A DNA stretch of 64,000 nt, from positions 3,218,401 to 3,282,400 of the forward strand of contig MU004231.1 in assembly GCA_010405405.1 (NCBI GenBank), read 5' to 3'. The stretch's first letter is position 1. Each line of letters opens with the position of its first letter. The notes under the pieces were generated by a model. That model was not told the DNA's origin. It saw nothing but the letters and a program-made list of their open reading frames with translations, and did no database searches. This DNA is from Microthyrium microscopicum. Its lineage: Eukaryota; Ascomycota; Dothideomycetes; Microthyriales; Microthyriaceae. Shown here in pieces: positions 48,152 to 60,592 of the stretch. Position numbers and translations under genes: made by a program.

Positions 48152-48363
48152 TTTAGTAATAATAGTAGGTATAAATATTTAGGCTAAAAAAATATATATT
48201 ATTATTAATAAATAAGATAGCTTAGAATAATATAAGGCTAAGAAATAGGTAGAATAGTTTAGTAATAATGGTAGGTATAAATATCTAGGCTAAAAGAATA
48301 TATATTATTACTAATAAATAAGATAGCTTAGAATAATATAAGGCTAAGAGATAGGTAGAATAA
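48152..48363. repeat. 106-bp tandem duplication
   Basis: Two nearly identical units starting TTTAGTAATAATRGTAGGTA at 48152 and 48258. They are more alike than other repeats in the block. Confidence 0.8.
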
Positions 48364-48504
48364 GATAAGTTTATATCTTATAAGTATTTATAATAAGTAT
48401 TAAAATATAAATATTATAATCCTTTAAGCACTTTATAAAGGCTTAATTGAGGTATGTACTCTTATTGCTAAACTATAGTATACGAACTTTATAATTAAAC
48501 TAGA

Positions 48505-48605
48505 CTATTATAATTCTTAAGGAGTAGAAGGGCTAGACTATATAGTTTTTAAGGAGAGGAAGGGCTAGACTATGTAGTTCTTAAGGAGTAGAAGGATCTT
48601 TAGTA
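48505..48605. repeat. ~36-bp imperfect tandem repeat
   Basis: TTCTTAAGGAGTAGAAGGGC units, with GGGCTAGACTATRTAGTT in two of them, three copies. Confidence 0.6.
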
Positions 48606-51426
48606 AAAGATGCTAATATTAACTTAGGTTATTAGGTTATTATTAGTAACATTGACTTTAAAGTCTATAACTAAATATTCTTTAGGATAATAGTAAATAT
48701 TTATTATGCGTAGCTAGTAAATATTTATTAGACTATAAATACTTTATAGTATAATTGTTAGGTTCTAAACGTAGTAGAGTCTATAAATATATAGTGCTAT
48801 AGAGTTTTTGTAGATATTAATATATATTAATTAAATATTATTACTATATTTAGTATTTAAATGTTATAGTATCTTTAGATAGCTTTATTAGATAACTTTT
48901 AAGCTATATAGGACCTAAGTAGCTACTTATACTAGAGACTTATAAGTTTAAGGCCTTCTACTTAATTAGGATTATAAAAGTAAAGTTCTTATATTTATTA
49001 ATTAGAGTTACGCCTTTTTTAATAAGGTTCTAGGGTTAGGATAAAGTAATTATATAATTAGCAAAATATATTAATTAATATTAAGTTAGTAGGTAGATAT
49101 CTACTTAGAATAAAGCTAAAATTATTTTAGCTTATACTTATTGCTCTTAAGTCTTATCTACTAGTATTATATTTATCTATATAGGTTATTTTTAATAGGC
49201 TATAGGAATAACGTATCTTTTTATAAAATATTCTAGTAATAAATAGTTTTGTCTTTAGAGTATAAAAGGAGATATTTACCGTTAGGATAAAATATTAGTA
49301 TATAAATCTAGTTATTATAGCTAATAAGTATTTTAATTAGTGTTTCTCTACTATCCTAAAGCTTAATAAGCTTATTATAACTAATAGTAAGAATTTAGGT
49401 AAGCTAACTATATAAGGTTATAAGAATTAGGCTTAAGGTAGTAAATAGTAGTAGATATTAGTAGTTAGTAAAGTTTAGAATATAGAGAGTTAAGTAACTT
49501 AGAGATTTTGCTATAAAATATTAGAGATTATAGTTAGATTATAATAATATAAGTATACTTACTCTGCCTTGCTTTACTTATACGTACCTTACTTTGCCTA
49601 AATATAGCTAAATGCTTTATAATTAATCTTTTTAGGGTTAGTCTATATTAAACGTTGTTTACTAAGATTATAGATACTTAAAGTTTAATTATTAGCTTTT
49701 TATAAATTCTACTTAAGGGATTATTAGCCTATAATAAGTAGGTATAGAATATAGCCTAAAGACGCTATATATTCTAAGTAAGGCCTTTCTATTTATATTA
49801 AGATAGCTATATATTATCTACTAATAAAATAAAGAGTTATAAGTAATTTAGTAAGCTATTACTAGTTTATATACTTAATTATATACTAAGTAGCTATCTA
49901 CTAGATAAGGTTACTTTATAAGTAGTACTTAGTTTATATTAATAACTATATAAGTTTATAATATTAAAGAAAAGGTTAAGTCTAAATAGTTTCTTAAATA
50001 TGGCATTAAGATGCCTAGGCTACTTATTTATAATTAATAGGCTATATATATATTATCTAATAAAAATTAGAAGATATTATATAGATTACTATAATATAGT
50101 TCTTAAGCTCTCTATTAGTTAAAATATAAAGGTTAGTTGCTAAATATTAACGTAAGATAATAGAGTAGTATTATCTTAAGTCGCTATAAAGAAGTAAAGA
50201 TATTAATTAGATTAAGTAGATAGGTCTTAATATAATAAGTAAAGAATGCATCTATAAGATGAACTTAATAGTTTAATAATAGGAAGTAAAGAAAATATAA
50301 GTTAGATTAAGTTAATGTAATTTATACCTTAATTGCTATATATTTAGTAGATATTTAAAATAGAGTATTTTTTAGAGGTATAAACTAATAGGATAACTAA
50401 CTATATATAGGTATAATATAAGTATACTTACTTATCCTATTGTATTCCTATCTATATTATAGCTAATTATTATTTAAAGTTTACTTATACTAGTTTATAT
50501 GCTACTACTATTTAGGATTATATTTTATTTATATATTTCTTAAATAATATAATCTTATACTATATATATATACTTTAGTATAGAGATTTAGTTTGACTTA
50601 TATATCTTAATTATTAACCTATACTATAATATACTACTATTATTTACCTTATTGCTACTCTACTTATTTATCTAATAGCTTATTTTAAATATAACGCTAT
50701 CTAATTATTATTCTAAGTAGTTAAATGTATACTATAAAACTATACTAGAATATACTAATTAAAGCTTAATTTTCTATTGCTCTATTTATCTATTGCGCTA
50801 ACTTAAAGTAATATCTATAATATTATTCTAAGTAAGGAAGATTAATACTATATACGTTAAGCTATACTAATAGTGTAAAAGAATAATATAAGGAAGATAA
50901 GTTAATATTAATATTAATATAAACTCTTATATTTAAGATACTAGTCCTATTAACTAAGTTTATAAGATCTTACCTATTACTATAAGCCTAGAAGGAAGTA
51001 CTTATTTATTATGTCTACTTTTAATATTATAACGGAAGGTTAAAGGCTTGCTTCTAATTTTAATTATCTTATAATAACTTTTTTATAATAAATAGCTAGT
51101 AGTTATACTTATATACTATCTTCTTATCTAAAGCTAAATAAGGCATATAGTAGTAGGTACTTAATGCTAACTACTTTGTTTTATACTTCTTTATAAGTTA
51201 GATATAGGAATAAGTTTGCTAAATTAATAGGAAGGAGAGGAAGAGAAGGGGGTTATACTCTAAGTATTATAAGAGACTAGATTAATATTTAGTTTTATAA
51301 TATAAGCTTTAAGAACAATCGTAGCTACTAAATGTAATAGATACATTAAGCTAATTTAGTAGTTGCCTAATACTAATATAATTAACTAATTAATACTTCT
51401 AGTAGCTTCTTTCTTATTTATAATAG

Positions 51427-51720
51427 CTATATTTAGATAGGCTATAACTAAAGCTATTATAGTTGCTAATGTAAGTACCTTTTCTATAATAGCTATACTT
51501 AGATAGGCTATAACTAAAGCTATTATAGTTGCTAGTGTAAGTACCTTCTTTATAATAGCTATACTTAGATAGGCTATAATTAAAGCTATTATAGTTGCTA
51601 GTATAAGTATCTTCTCTATAATAGCTATATCTAGATAGGTTATAACTAAAGCTATTATAGTTGCTAATATAAGTACCTTCTTTATAATAGTCGTACCTAG
51701 ATAGGCTATAATAAAAGCTA
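51427..51720. repeat. 66-bp tandem repeat, 4.5 units
   Basis: Units start at 51427, 51493, 51559, 51625 and 51691 (CTATACTTAGATAGGCTATA type). Sixty-six equals 22 codons, so the array could once have encoded a repeated peptide. Between units mainly transitions occur. Confidence 0.85.
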
Positions 51721-51846
51721 TAATAAAGGTATTACTAAAAGTAGTAAAGTAAGCTAGCTTACCTTAAGGGTATTAATCTTAAGTACTAGGAGCTATAGAG
51801 GAGTACGCATAATATTATAGTAAGCGCTTCTAAACTTATATAGGTT

Positions 51847-52080
51847 TCTATACTATTAATTTAGTAGGATAAAGTAATTATAGTTCTATTAAGTTAGTTT
51901 ATGCTCTAGCGTTAGCCTAAAGTAGGTAATAGACTCTATGCTATTAGTTTAGTAGGATAGAGTAATTATAGTTCTATAGAGCTTATTTATACTCTAGCGT
52001 TAGCCTAAAGTAGGTAGTAAACTCTATGCTATTAATTTAGTAAGATAGAGTAATTATAGTTCTATAGAGCTTATTTATGC
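51847..52080. repeat. 88-bp tandem repeat, 2.7 units
   Basis: ACTCTATGCTATTARTTTAG units at 51933 and 52021 and a diverged one before them; a dispersed copy is at 44596-44680. Confidence 0.78.
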
Positions 52081-52319
52081 TTTAGTAAAGGCGCTATAAG
52101 TAGATAGTATAAAGGAAAAAGAAGAAGAGAAAGATAAATAAAGGAAGAAAGATATTTATATTCTATAGACCTTTAAGAATTTCTCTTTAAGTAAGTTTAA
52201 ACCTAATATTATAAGGGTAGTGTTAATCTTTTTAGGAAGTAGCTAGGATATGCTTATAATAGACTTTTAAGAAATACTACTACTATTAACGTGCTAGGCT
52301 TAGGCTAAAATATTAAGGC

Positions 52320-52650
52320 TATTAGCGTACTTTAGTACTACTAATATTAAAGCTATTAGCGTATTAAGGTAGTTAAGTCCTTAAACTTAAGGAAGTAATA
52401 GTAGTAAAAGAACTATTAAAGACTAGAAGACTAAATAGTAATTAAAAGTAGTAAGAAGTATTGCTAGCGTACTTTATTAGTAATATTAAGGCTATTAGCG
52501 TATTAGAGTAGTTAAGTCCTTAAACTTAAGGAAGTAATAGTAGTAAAAGAATTATTAAAGACTAGAAGACTAGATAGTAACTAAAAGTAGTAAGAAGTAT
52601 CGTTAGTGTGCTTTACTACTAATGCTAAGGCTATTAGCGTACTAAAGAAG
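52320..52650. repeat. 139-bp tandem duplication
   Basis: GTTAAGTCCTTAAACTTAAG recurs at 52372 and 52511 with the surrounding GCTATTAGCGTA and GACTAGAAGACTA blocks; a third partial unit follows. Confidence 0.75.
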
Positions 52651-52953
52651 AAGGAAAGAAGAAGAGGAAGAAGAGGGAGGGTTAAAGGATTACTATATTT
52701 TTATTACTAATCTTCTAATTAATTTGGTATGTTCTTTCTAAGGATTACTATACTCTTATTATTAATCTTTTATCTTAATCTAGTAGAGCTAAAGCTTAAG
52801 ATAGTAAAGTACTTAGACTTACTAGGAAAACTTGCTCTTTATATTCTTTTTAAGGATTACTATACCCTTATTATTAATCTTCTAACTAATGTGGTATTCT
52901 TTATACGCTTTATAGCTAGAGTACTTGTATTATAATATTAAATTTATTGTCTT

Positions 52954-53092
52954 ATAGAACGTAAGCTTCTATTTTAACTAGGTAGATATAGTTCTTAAAT
53001 CTATTATTTTAATAGAACGTAAGCTTCTATTTTAACTAGGTATTCTTAAATTTGCTATCTCATAGAATGTAAGCTTTTATTTTAACTAGGAG
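52954..53092. repeat. three spaced 29-bp copies
   Basis: ATAGAACGTAAGCTTCTATT and following TTAACTAGG at 52954, 53012 and 53063; the third copy differs by C-to-T changes (AATGT, CTTTTA). Confidence 0.75.
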
Positions 53093-55019
53093 GTTATTCT
53101 TACTACTAATAATGCTACTTATATAGGTATACTTACTGAAACCTATTAATATCTGTATATCTATATATATTCTAATATATAGGTTATAAATAGAAGGAAT
53201 TACTACTAAGGTATTTAATTAAAATGATAGTAAATATTGCCTACATTACTTATAATAGGGGACATTATCTATCTTAAAAAGCTAAGAGTAGCTACTAGTA
53301 GTAAAAAGACTTGTAAGATAGTATAGTAAGCTTATCCTTCTAAGTAAGATAGCTAATTTAGCGCCTAGATATTCCTAGCGTCTAAAAGGCTTATAGAATC
53401 CCTAATAGTTATTAATACTTATTATAACGTGTAGTATTAAGAAGGTATTCTTTATAACCTACTCTTTTAAGTGAGATAGTTAACTTATACGCTTATTAAT
53501 TCTTATATGCTAGCGTAATTTATAGTACTACTCCTTTTTAATTAAAGCTTTGCTACGATTAGAAGGTATCCTTAGTAAATCTACCCTTCTAAATAAGATA
53601 GCTAATTTAGTATCTAGATGATCTTGCTGCCTAGAAGGCTTATAGAAATTCGTACGTTTATTAATACTTGTATGTTAGTATAACTTATAATACTACTTAT
53701 TCTTAATAGAATCTTGCTACGCTTAAATTTGTACTTATCGTTAAGTTGCTTTAAGACGTATATAAAAAGCGTTCTAGTCTTATAAGGTTACTATTAAATA
53801 TTAAAATCTTACCTCCTAAATAAGGCTTGAATACTTAAACTTTAACTATCTTTTTTTAGTATAGTATAGAGTAAGGACTTTAGTTGGCTAATTATTATTA
53901 TTATTAATAGTAAAAATTATATCTATAATAATATAGAGAGTATTAAGTACTATAAAAGCGTTCTATTTAGGCTTTAGTAGGTTATTAGTGTTATTATTAC
54001 TATTTAGTACTTAAACCCTTCTCTTTTAAATTAGATAAGAGTACTTAAACTTTAACTACTTTTATTTAGTGTAGTATAGAGTTAGTAGGTGTATAGGCTA
54101 TTAATATTATTATTACTATTTAGTACTTAAATCCTTTCTTCTTAGATTAGATAAGAGCTTCTAATATAGGAGTAGTATTTAATAAACTATTTATGAAAGT
54201 AAGTCTTTCTATATATTTTCTTATGTATTCCTACTAATAGAAATAGCTAATATAAATAATTGTAGACAACTTAGGTAATAAAGACTTATAAGCCTTTAAT
54301 GCTACTTACGTAGGTTAACTTCTAGTTAGTTATCTATAGAACCTTATTATTATTAAGATAAGAGTAGCTATTATAGAGAGTATAGTACTTATTATTAATA
54401 ATATATATGTAAAAGAAATCTAGTATATAAGTATACTATTTAAGATTTATAGAACTATTAGTATTAAAGACTAGTGCTTAGGTAATTATTATATAGATAA
54501 ACTTTTAGAACTTTAGAAATTTATAGATAGAGCAATTAGTAAACTAGTTAAGGCTAAGAAGATATAGTGCTAAGTAAAGGATTATAGTATAGTAGTCTTA
54601 CTTAATATTATATATAGTAAAAGAATTAGTAGTAGGGTAGTTAGATATCTAATAAGTACTTAAACTTTAACTACCTTCTTTTAGTATGGTATAGAATAAG
54701 GACTTTAGCGTGTCTTAGTTATAATATATAATACTAAAGGTAAGTAAGTCTAAAGTAATAGGATAGTTATAGTTTATAACTTAGTTAGCGTCATAATACT
54801 TACTACTAATAATATTAAAGATAAGTAAGTTTAGAATAATTAGATAAATGCTAGTATTATAATATAGTTAGTATTATAATACTTACTACTAATTATATTA
54901 AAGGTAAGTAGATTAGGAGGAAGGTAATAAATCTTATTTACTATATTGTTAGTATTGCTATACTTCTTATAAAGGATAATACTTAATATAATAGAAATAC
55001 GTAAGGAGTTACTTAGATT

Positions 55020-55165
55020 GGCTTAAAGGTTAGTAAGAGAGACTTAGATATTATATTTAGGCTTAGTAAGACTAAGCTTAAATTGGCTTAAAGGTTAGTA
55101 AGAGAGATTTAGATATTATATTTAGGCTTAATAAGACTAGGCTTAGATTAGCTTATAGGTTAATA
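55020..55165. repeat. 65-bp tandem repeat, 2.2 units
   Basis: GGCTTAAAGGTTAGTAAGAG units at 55020 and 55085 with a third, more diverged start near 55150. Confidence 0.75.
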
Positions 55166-57481
55166 AGATAGATAAGATTAGTATTTATTATAGTACTATA
55201 TCTATATTACTTATAGATAAATAAATATTTAAAACTAATTAGATTAGAATAGGTTTATGAATAGGAAGGGTAAAGGTAGTTATAGGTAGGGTAATGTAAG
55301 TTATAAGAGCTCTTTAGAAGTTAAGGTAATCCCTAAGTTGTAAACTAAAAATAACGAATTACTAACTATACTTATTAATACTTAGTTAGCCTAATAAGCC
55401 TCTAAATAACTCTTTGCTAATAAGTAAATAGATTTAATAAATTAAGTCCTTTTATTATAATAAATATATATAATTAAATTAACTTAAAAGTTTAGGTTAA
55501 AGTTTATTACTATCTCTAAAGTTACTAAACTTATCTTTCTCTTTAGTATCCTAAGCCTAGGTATAATTTACTACTATACTAGTATTAAACTTTAGCTTAA
55601 CGTCTCTACTACCTTTAAGTATTATATATGCTTAACTTAGAATTACTATATGTTTTTTATTAAACGCTTTTACCTTACTAGTAAGCATTATAGCCCTAAG
55701 TGTTTATATATTTTAAGAGTTGTAATTATTTCCTTTAATTTAGATAGCCTTTAGAAACTAACGCTCTATAAAATTGCCTTAAATTAAAGTATTATATATT
55801 ATATTAATGTTATGCTTTATAGTAGTAATACTTCTTGTACTAGATATATATTTACTAAATGAGCCCTTTAGTATAGCTTTTAACTTTCTGCTATAACTAT
55901 TTATAAGGTATATATAATTAAAAGTAATATGAATATTATGGGTTGAATTCTTTTAGGTCTTTATGTCTAGTTTTGTACTACTATTTATATATTCTAAGCT
56001 TAAATCTATAGCCTTATAACTATGTAGTTTACTAAGCTAGTTAACTAGGCTAGAAGCTAGTATAGCGCGTTATAACTTTAGTTTATTAATAGTATCTAGT
56101 ATATTCTACTTAAGCTATATTATCTTATTACTATAATTATTAGAACTAGACTTATAGAACTAATATATTATAGGATTAATTAGCTAATAAAGTAAACTAA
56201 CGTCTATATATTTAATAGCGTGTTTTAGTATTAATAATAGGTAGATCTTTTATATATATTAATATAATGTCTAGAACTAAATATTAACGTCCTTTAGTAT
56301 TATTGTACTACTTTCTTTGTTTTTATATAAACTAGTCTAACCTTCTACTTAATATATAAGAATTTGAATGTCCTAGATAATTTTAATTACTTAATTTACT
56401 ATTAACGTTTTAATAATGTCTCTTATAATTGTATTATCTACTAGTACGTTAGAAGTTATATTTAGAGGGTAGTGTTTATAATAGCGTAAAGTAAGCTTAA
56501 ATAAGGCTAAGTTTTAAGTATTAAATACTTATTATAGAATAGGTTCTAGCTTATGTAACTAAATAGACTAGCGTATTTTATTCTTTAGATAACCTTAAGT
56601 AGTAATATTATGCTTAATAGAATATAGAGTATGCTTATAGTAGTTAATAGGTCCTTAATAGCTTTTTATAATGTTTTCTCTAAGGCACTTTTAAGTATAG
56701 AACTACCTAATAACTAGATAAAGCTACTCCTTTCTATTAAAGGCTAGAGATAAATAAGATTGCTTAGATTTAATAGCTTAATTATTCTTTATACTAAGTT
56801 AATTTCTATATATAAGAAATAAGTAGTAGGCAAATATATAAGGTTTACTTATTAGGAAGTTAGTTAGCTACTAATATTAGTAGAAGTTTATACTTAATAT
56901 ATCTATTTTATCTAAGCTATATTTTAGAAACTTAAGTACGTTTATAAAGATCTTATAATATATATTATATATACTATTTATAGTACCCTTATTTTTAAAT
57001 ATACTAGCAAGCTATTAATATTTAGTTTTAATTAGGGGAAGTTAATTAAGTTATAATTATACTAATTTCTTCTTCTTATCTTTCTTATTACTAAATATCT
57101 CCTTAAGTTAAGTCTTAAAGGTAACTTAGAGACTTTAATATATTAAGACTTCCTTAATAGCATTAGCTATAGGTTTACTAATTATGTATTCTTTATAAAG
57201 AAGTAAGTTTATAATTAAGCGTAAAGGTAATTTATATATTAGATTATATATATCTTAAGTTAAACTACTAGGTAGATAATAAGAATATCTAACTATAGTA
57301 GCTATAGTTAGATTTTTTATAATATAACTATAGCTAATCCTCTTATTTTGAACTTAATCTTTGTAGTTAAAGTTATTATATATAAGCGCTAACTAAGGAT
57401 TATAGGCTAAGGTAGTAAGCTATTTTTATAAATATATAAGCGTAAGGTTGTAAACTAACTATAAGATACTAAAGGCTACTA

Positions 57482-57655
57482 AGGATAGTTATAGAATATA
57501 TAGAGATGCTTATATAAGTATTCTAGTGTTTATATTTTGTAGACTATAGATATTAGGAGGCCTATACGATAAGTAAGGGCTTATAAGAAGGAGTAAGGAT
57601 AGATATAAGATATATAGGAATGCTTATATAAGCATTCTAGCGTCTATATTTTGCT
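57482..57655. repeat. 114-bp spaced duplication
   Basis: AGGATAG.TATA.GATATATAG and AGTATTCTAG/AGCATTCTAG blocks recur at 57482 and 57596. Confidence 0.65.
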
Positions 57656-59045
57656 AGAGGAGTAATACTAGAAGGGTCTTATAGCGATATATAAGCTATT
57701 ATAAGAGGTAATAAGGGATAATAAGGGTTATAATAATACTAGAATAGGGTATTTTATTAGTAAAAACTTAGTAAGCTAATCTATAACCTATACTATATAG
57801 TAATACTTGTAGTAAATACTAAGTATACTAAAAGTCTATATTACTTTCTTTTTAACGCTAGCGTAATAAAGATATATACTTAGAAGTATTAATATTATAT
57901 TAGACTTTTAGTAATTCTAATGGCTATATACTATAGTAGTAATAAGAAATATAATTAGATTATTAGTATTTATAGACTATATTTTATAAGAACTTTAATA
58001 GCTTCTACTATGCTATATAATATTATAATAAAAAGTAACTTATTAAGGAGCTAGAAGTAATAGACGCTTTATACTTGTTAGAAAGTTAATTAAATTAGGA
58101 TTCTTTTTGTAGTTAAACTGCCTAAACTATAGCGTTCTTAGAAGTTATTATAACTTAGTTATAAAGCTATTAGGATGATAATTACCCTAGATCTAATTTA
58201 TAGAGTAGTAAGTACTAAGTATATTACTTAAAGTAGACTAACGACTCTTAAGAATTAAATAGTATTAGTATTATAGAGTAATAGTATAATGTTAGTTATC
58301 TATATTTACCTAAGTATCTAAGAATTTAGGAAAAGTTTAAGAGATTAAGTATAAATAAGAGAGTATAGATTCTAGTTTTAACTTAGTAGTAAGTCGTAAG
58401 CTATGCTATTAAGGTAATAGATAGTAATTATTATCTTTATCTTAATTGCTATCCTCTTTTTTTGTACTTAATGCGCTACTAGACTAATAGGGCGTAGAGA
58501 GAAGAATTGGAGGTAGGCTAGAGAGTCTTAGTACTAGTAATGTATTCTTTATTAATAAGAGAGGCGATATAGTAATAGGAGGTAGGGTTGATTGTCTTTT
58601 TAATTAAAACTATTGCTCTAGACGCGTAGGAAGAGTCCTTAGTTATTAGTTTAAGGGCCTAAGTAAACTAATAGAAATAGGGCTATAATAAGGCTAATGC
58701 TTAGACCTAGTATAGCGCTTTTAAGTAAATATAGTAAATTTAAATAATAGAGAAAAATAAGGTAAGTAAAGTGATATAAAAATAAATATAAATATATATA
58801 TAGTTATAGAGATAATATAATTTAAAAAGTGCGTATTCTTTTATATAAAGTTAATAGGGCCCTTACTAAAATAGAATAAGAGTTACTTAGATATAGTAAG
58901 CTGCTTTAAAATTACATATGTCCTAAAATATCTAATTAGCTAAGGGTAAGCTAGGTTCTATATAGAATAGCTAAGGATACTTAGTCAGTAAGAGCTAAAG
59001 GCTCTCTAACTAAGTAGGGAGCTAAAGGCAACTTGTTTTTAAAGT

Positions 59046-59081
59046 AGCTTGCTACGTCTAAGAAACTAAGATAAGTCTAGA
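59046..59081 (-). repeat. right terminal inverted repeat of the insertion
   Basis: Reads, reverse complemented, TCTAGACTTATCTTA, then TTCTTAGAC and GTAGCAAGC, pairing with the left border at 38990-39023. Confidence 0.65.
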
Positions 59082-59439
59082 TAGTGTAGGTCTAAGAATC
59101 TAGTCCTATCATTACCATGACTTGAAACAATATCCTACAGCGAATGACTTGATCACCATGATTTTGGAAGGTAGACCAAATATTATCCTTGACAAGGACA
59201 TAAAACTACAGCAATCCACCATGTTGGCCCAGACACAAAATCTCGATAAAGAGAGAGATATGGGACATGAGTACGATTGGGTAGAGTCAGAAAGTCGATG
59301 GATCTTGAGAATTGAAGTCCGATCCACAGCATCTGGTTATTTTCAGCTCAATGGGGATGGCCCTACCCTCCGTATGAAATGGCATGCTCCCATTCATTCC
59401 GATATCCGCCCTCGAACTTTGGAACGACAAGAAGTGTGA
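59082..59439 (+). pseudogene. F-box paralogue 2, 3' part (split gene)
   Basis: From about 59104 the plus frame reads SYHYHDLKQYPTANDLITMI, then a Lys/Gln-rich stretch and GHEYDWVESESRWILRIEVR. This matches the C-terminus of paralogue 1 (YHHYLPGGKV.PSAATNLINM and GDYGWSQTEQRWFMR). Just upstream, one TAG at about 59100 interrupts the frame where a CAG would fit RIP of flanking host DNA. After the homologous part the frame continues through ATGAAATGGCATGCTCCCAT, which resembles the end of the ~190 bp MITE family, and stops at 59437-59439. No promoter or start of its own is evident. Confidence 0.78.
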
Positions 59440-60592
59440 TACCTCGACTTCTAGCGCATCCAAGCAATTGTCCGCTTCCGACAGACCTGACTGCAGTCCA
59501 GCTATATGTGAATCAAGCATCGTATCTCGTTGCGTTTGCACTTACTGGGAGCATGCCACTCATTTTGACTGACGAGTCCTTTCCAACAAAATTGGGAATT
59601 TCATCACCCGTACCCCGTTCAATGACCCGGAAGTAACTTCACAGTAGTCATCTAATCGTCAAACACTTAGCCGATCCTCACCGTAATCATACACAGTTAT
59701 GACAAAAAAGTCCTTCCTTTGATTGCAGCTTGGCTACATTCCCACAAAATCGAACCTTACCAAGAAACCCGACAACACACAGAATCCAGACACCAAAAAA
59801 GGAAACTTATGAGTCTATCTTGATTGGGTGGGACCTGGACTGCTTCGAAAGAATCAATTGGAAATTATCACAGAAAAAAACCTGTTGGAGGTGGGTGGAT
59901 TTGGTGAATGGAGGTTGTGAGTGGCTCGAGTGAGGCTGTCGTCACTGCAAGTTTCCGTAGCAAAAGAATGGAAAGTTTTCTTCAAGTTTGAAGTCGTACT
60001 AACAGTTTTACTCCGCAATGAGGTTTGAAATCAATTTCCAGGCACAATAGTAGTGTCGGCGGAAGTAGAGATCGAAAAGCAAAGCACAGTGCAGTGATGT
60101 CCAGCTGTGAGCCAACCAGACCAATAGAGTAGCCTTTAAGGGAATGGCTTTACAAGAACCAAAATGCAGCTGGACCCTACCAACAGCATCGAATCTCCTA
60201 ATTCTGTGTTCAGTTCCAACAAATTGGTGATTTGAACCACCTTTCAGAAGCATCATACTCAAGAGTTGAAGTACCAAGACTGCTAGAACTCGTGATCTGT
60301 CTGCACTTGAGTTAAGCTCTGAAGCAGTCATGAACTACATACCTTCAACTATACAACGAAGCCTTAAAGATGTAGTTGAAGGCTTGGCCAGTCAAGCATG
60401 AACAGCATTGGCTCAGGGCTTTAAATTCAAAACGCAGGGCCTCAACACCTGGCCTCGGCCAAGTAAGAAAAATAGAAATAGATGCTATAGTTGAGCAAGT
60501 TATAGAACGACCTCACAGATGTTACTAGCTGCAATAAATTTCACTCTACTTCTCATGTAGGCTTGCTGGAGGAGACGATAGCACACAGCACC
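59440..60592. other. intergenic, nothing firm
   Basis: ORFs at 59379-59636 and 60008-60331 (minus) lack support. A 10 bp inverted repeat CCTTCAACTA / TAGTTGAAGG spans about 60342-60382. Promoter of the methyltransferase at the right end. Confidence 0.45.

Larger units (their letters stand above)
38990..59081. mobile_element. 20.1 kb RIP-degraded TIR-flanked insertion
   Basis: A sharply bounded block of about 70-80 % A+T, in which CA and TG are almost absent and TA is in great excess while CG still occurs: the pattern left by RIP (CpA to TpA on both strands). No intact gene. Its left edge reads TCTAGATTTATCTTACTTAG and its right edge, reverse complemented, TCTAGACTTATCTTAGTTTC; with the following TTAGAC and TAGCA about 29 of 35 aligned positions agree. 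The borders interrupt F-box paralogue 2. Inside are many tandem duplications and degraded protein-like frames. Reading: one giant DNA-transposon-like element, perhaps with nested copies. The class is unknown and no target duplication could be fixed. Confidence 0.8.

Noticed and set aside
51427-52080. CRISPR-like array
   Set aside because: Units are contiguous tandem repeats without unique spacers, in fungal DNA.
52729-52935. Plus-strand ORF of 68 codons, hydrophobic
   Set aside because: Leu/Ile richness follows from A+T composition; it lies next to tandem repeats and has no start context.
38990-59081. Starship-type giant element
   Set aside because: No DUF3435 captain-like sequence could be read near the 5' end and inverted repeats are present at the borders; RIP decay means it is not fully excluded.
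38990-59081. LTR retrotransposon nest
   Set aside because: No long direct terminal repeats were recognised at the two ends and the border repeats are inverted; nested retroelements in the interior remain possible.
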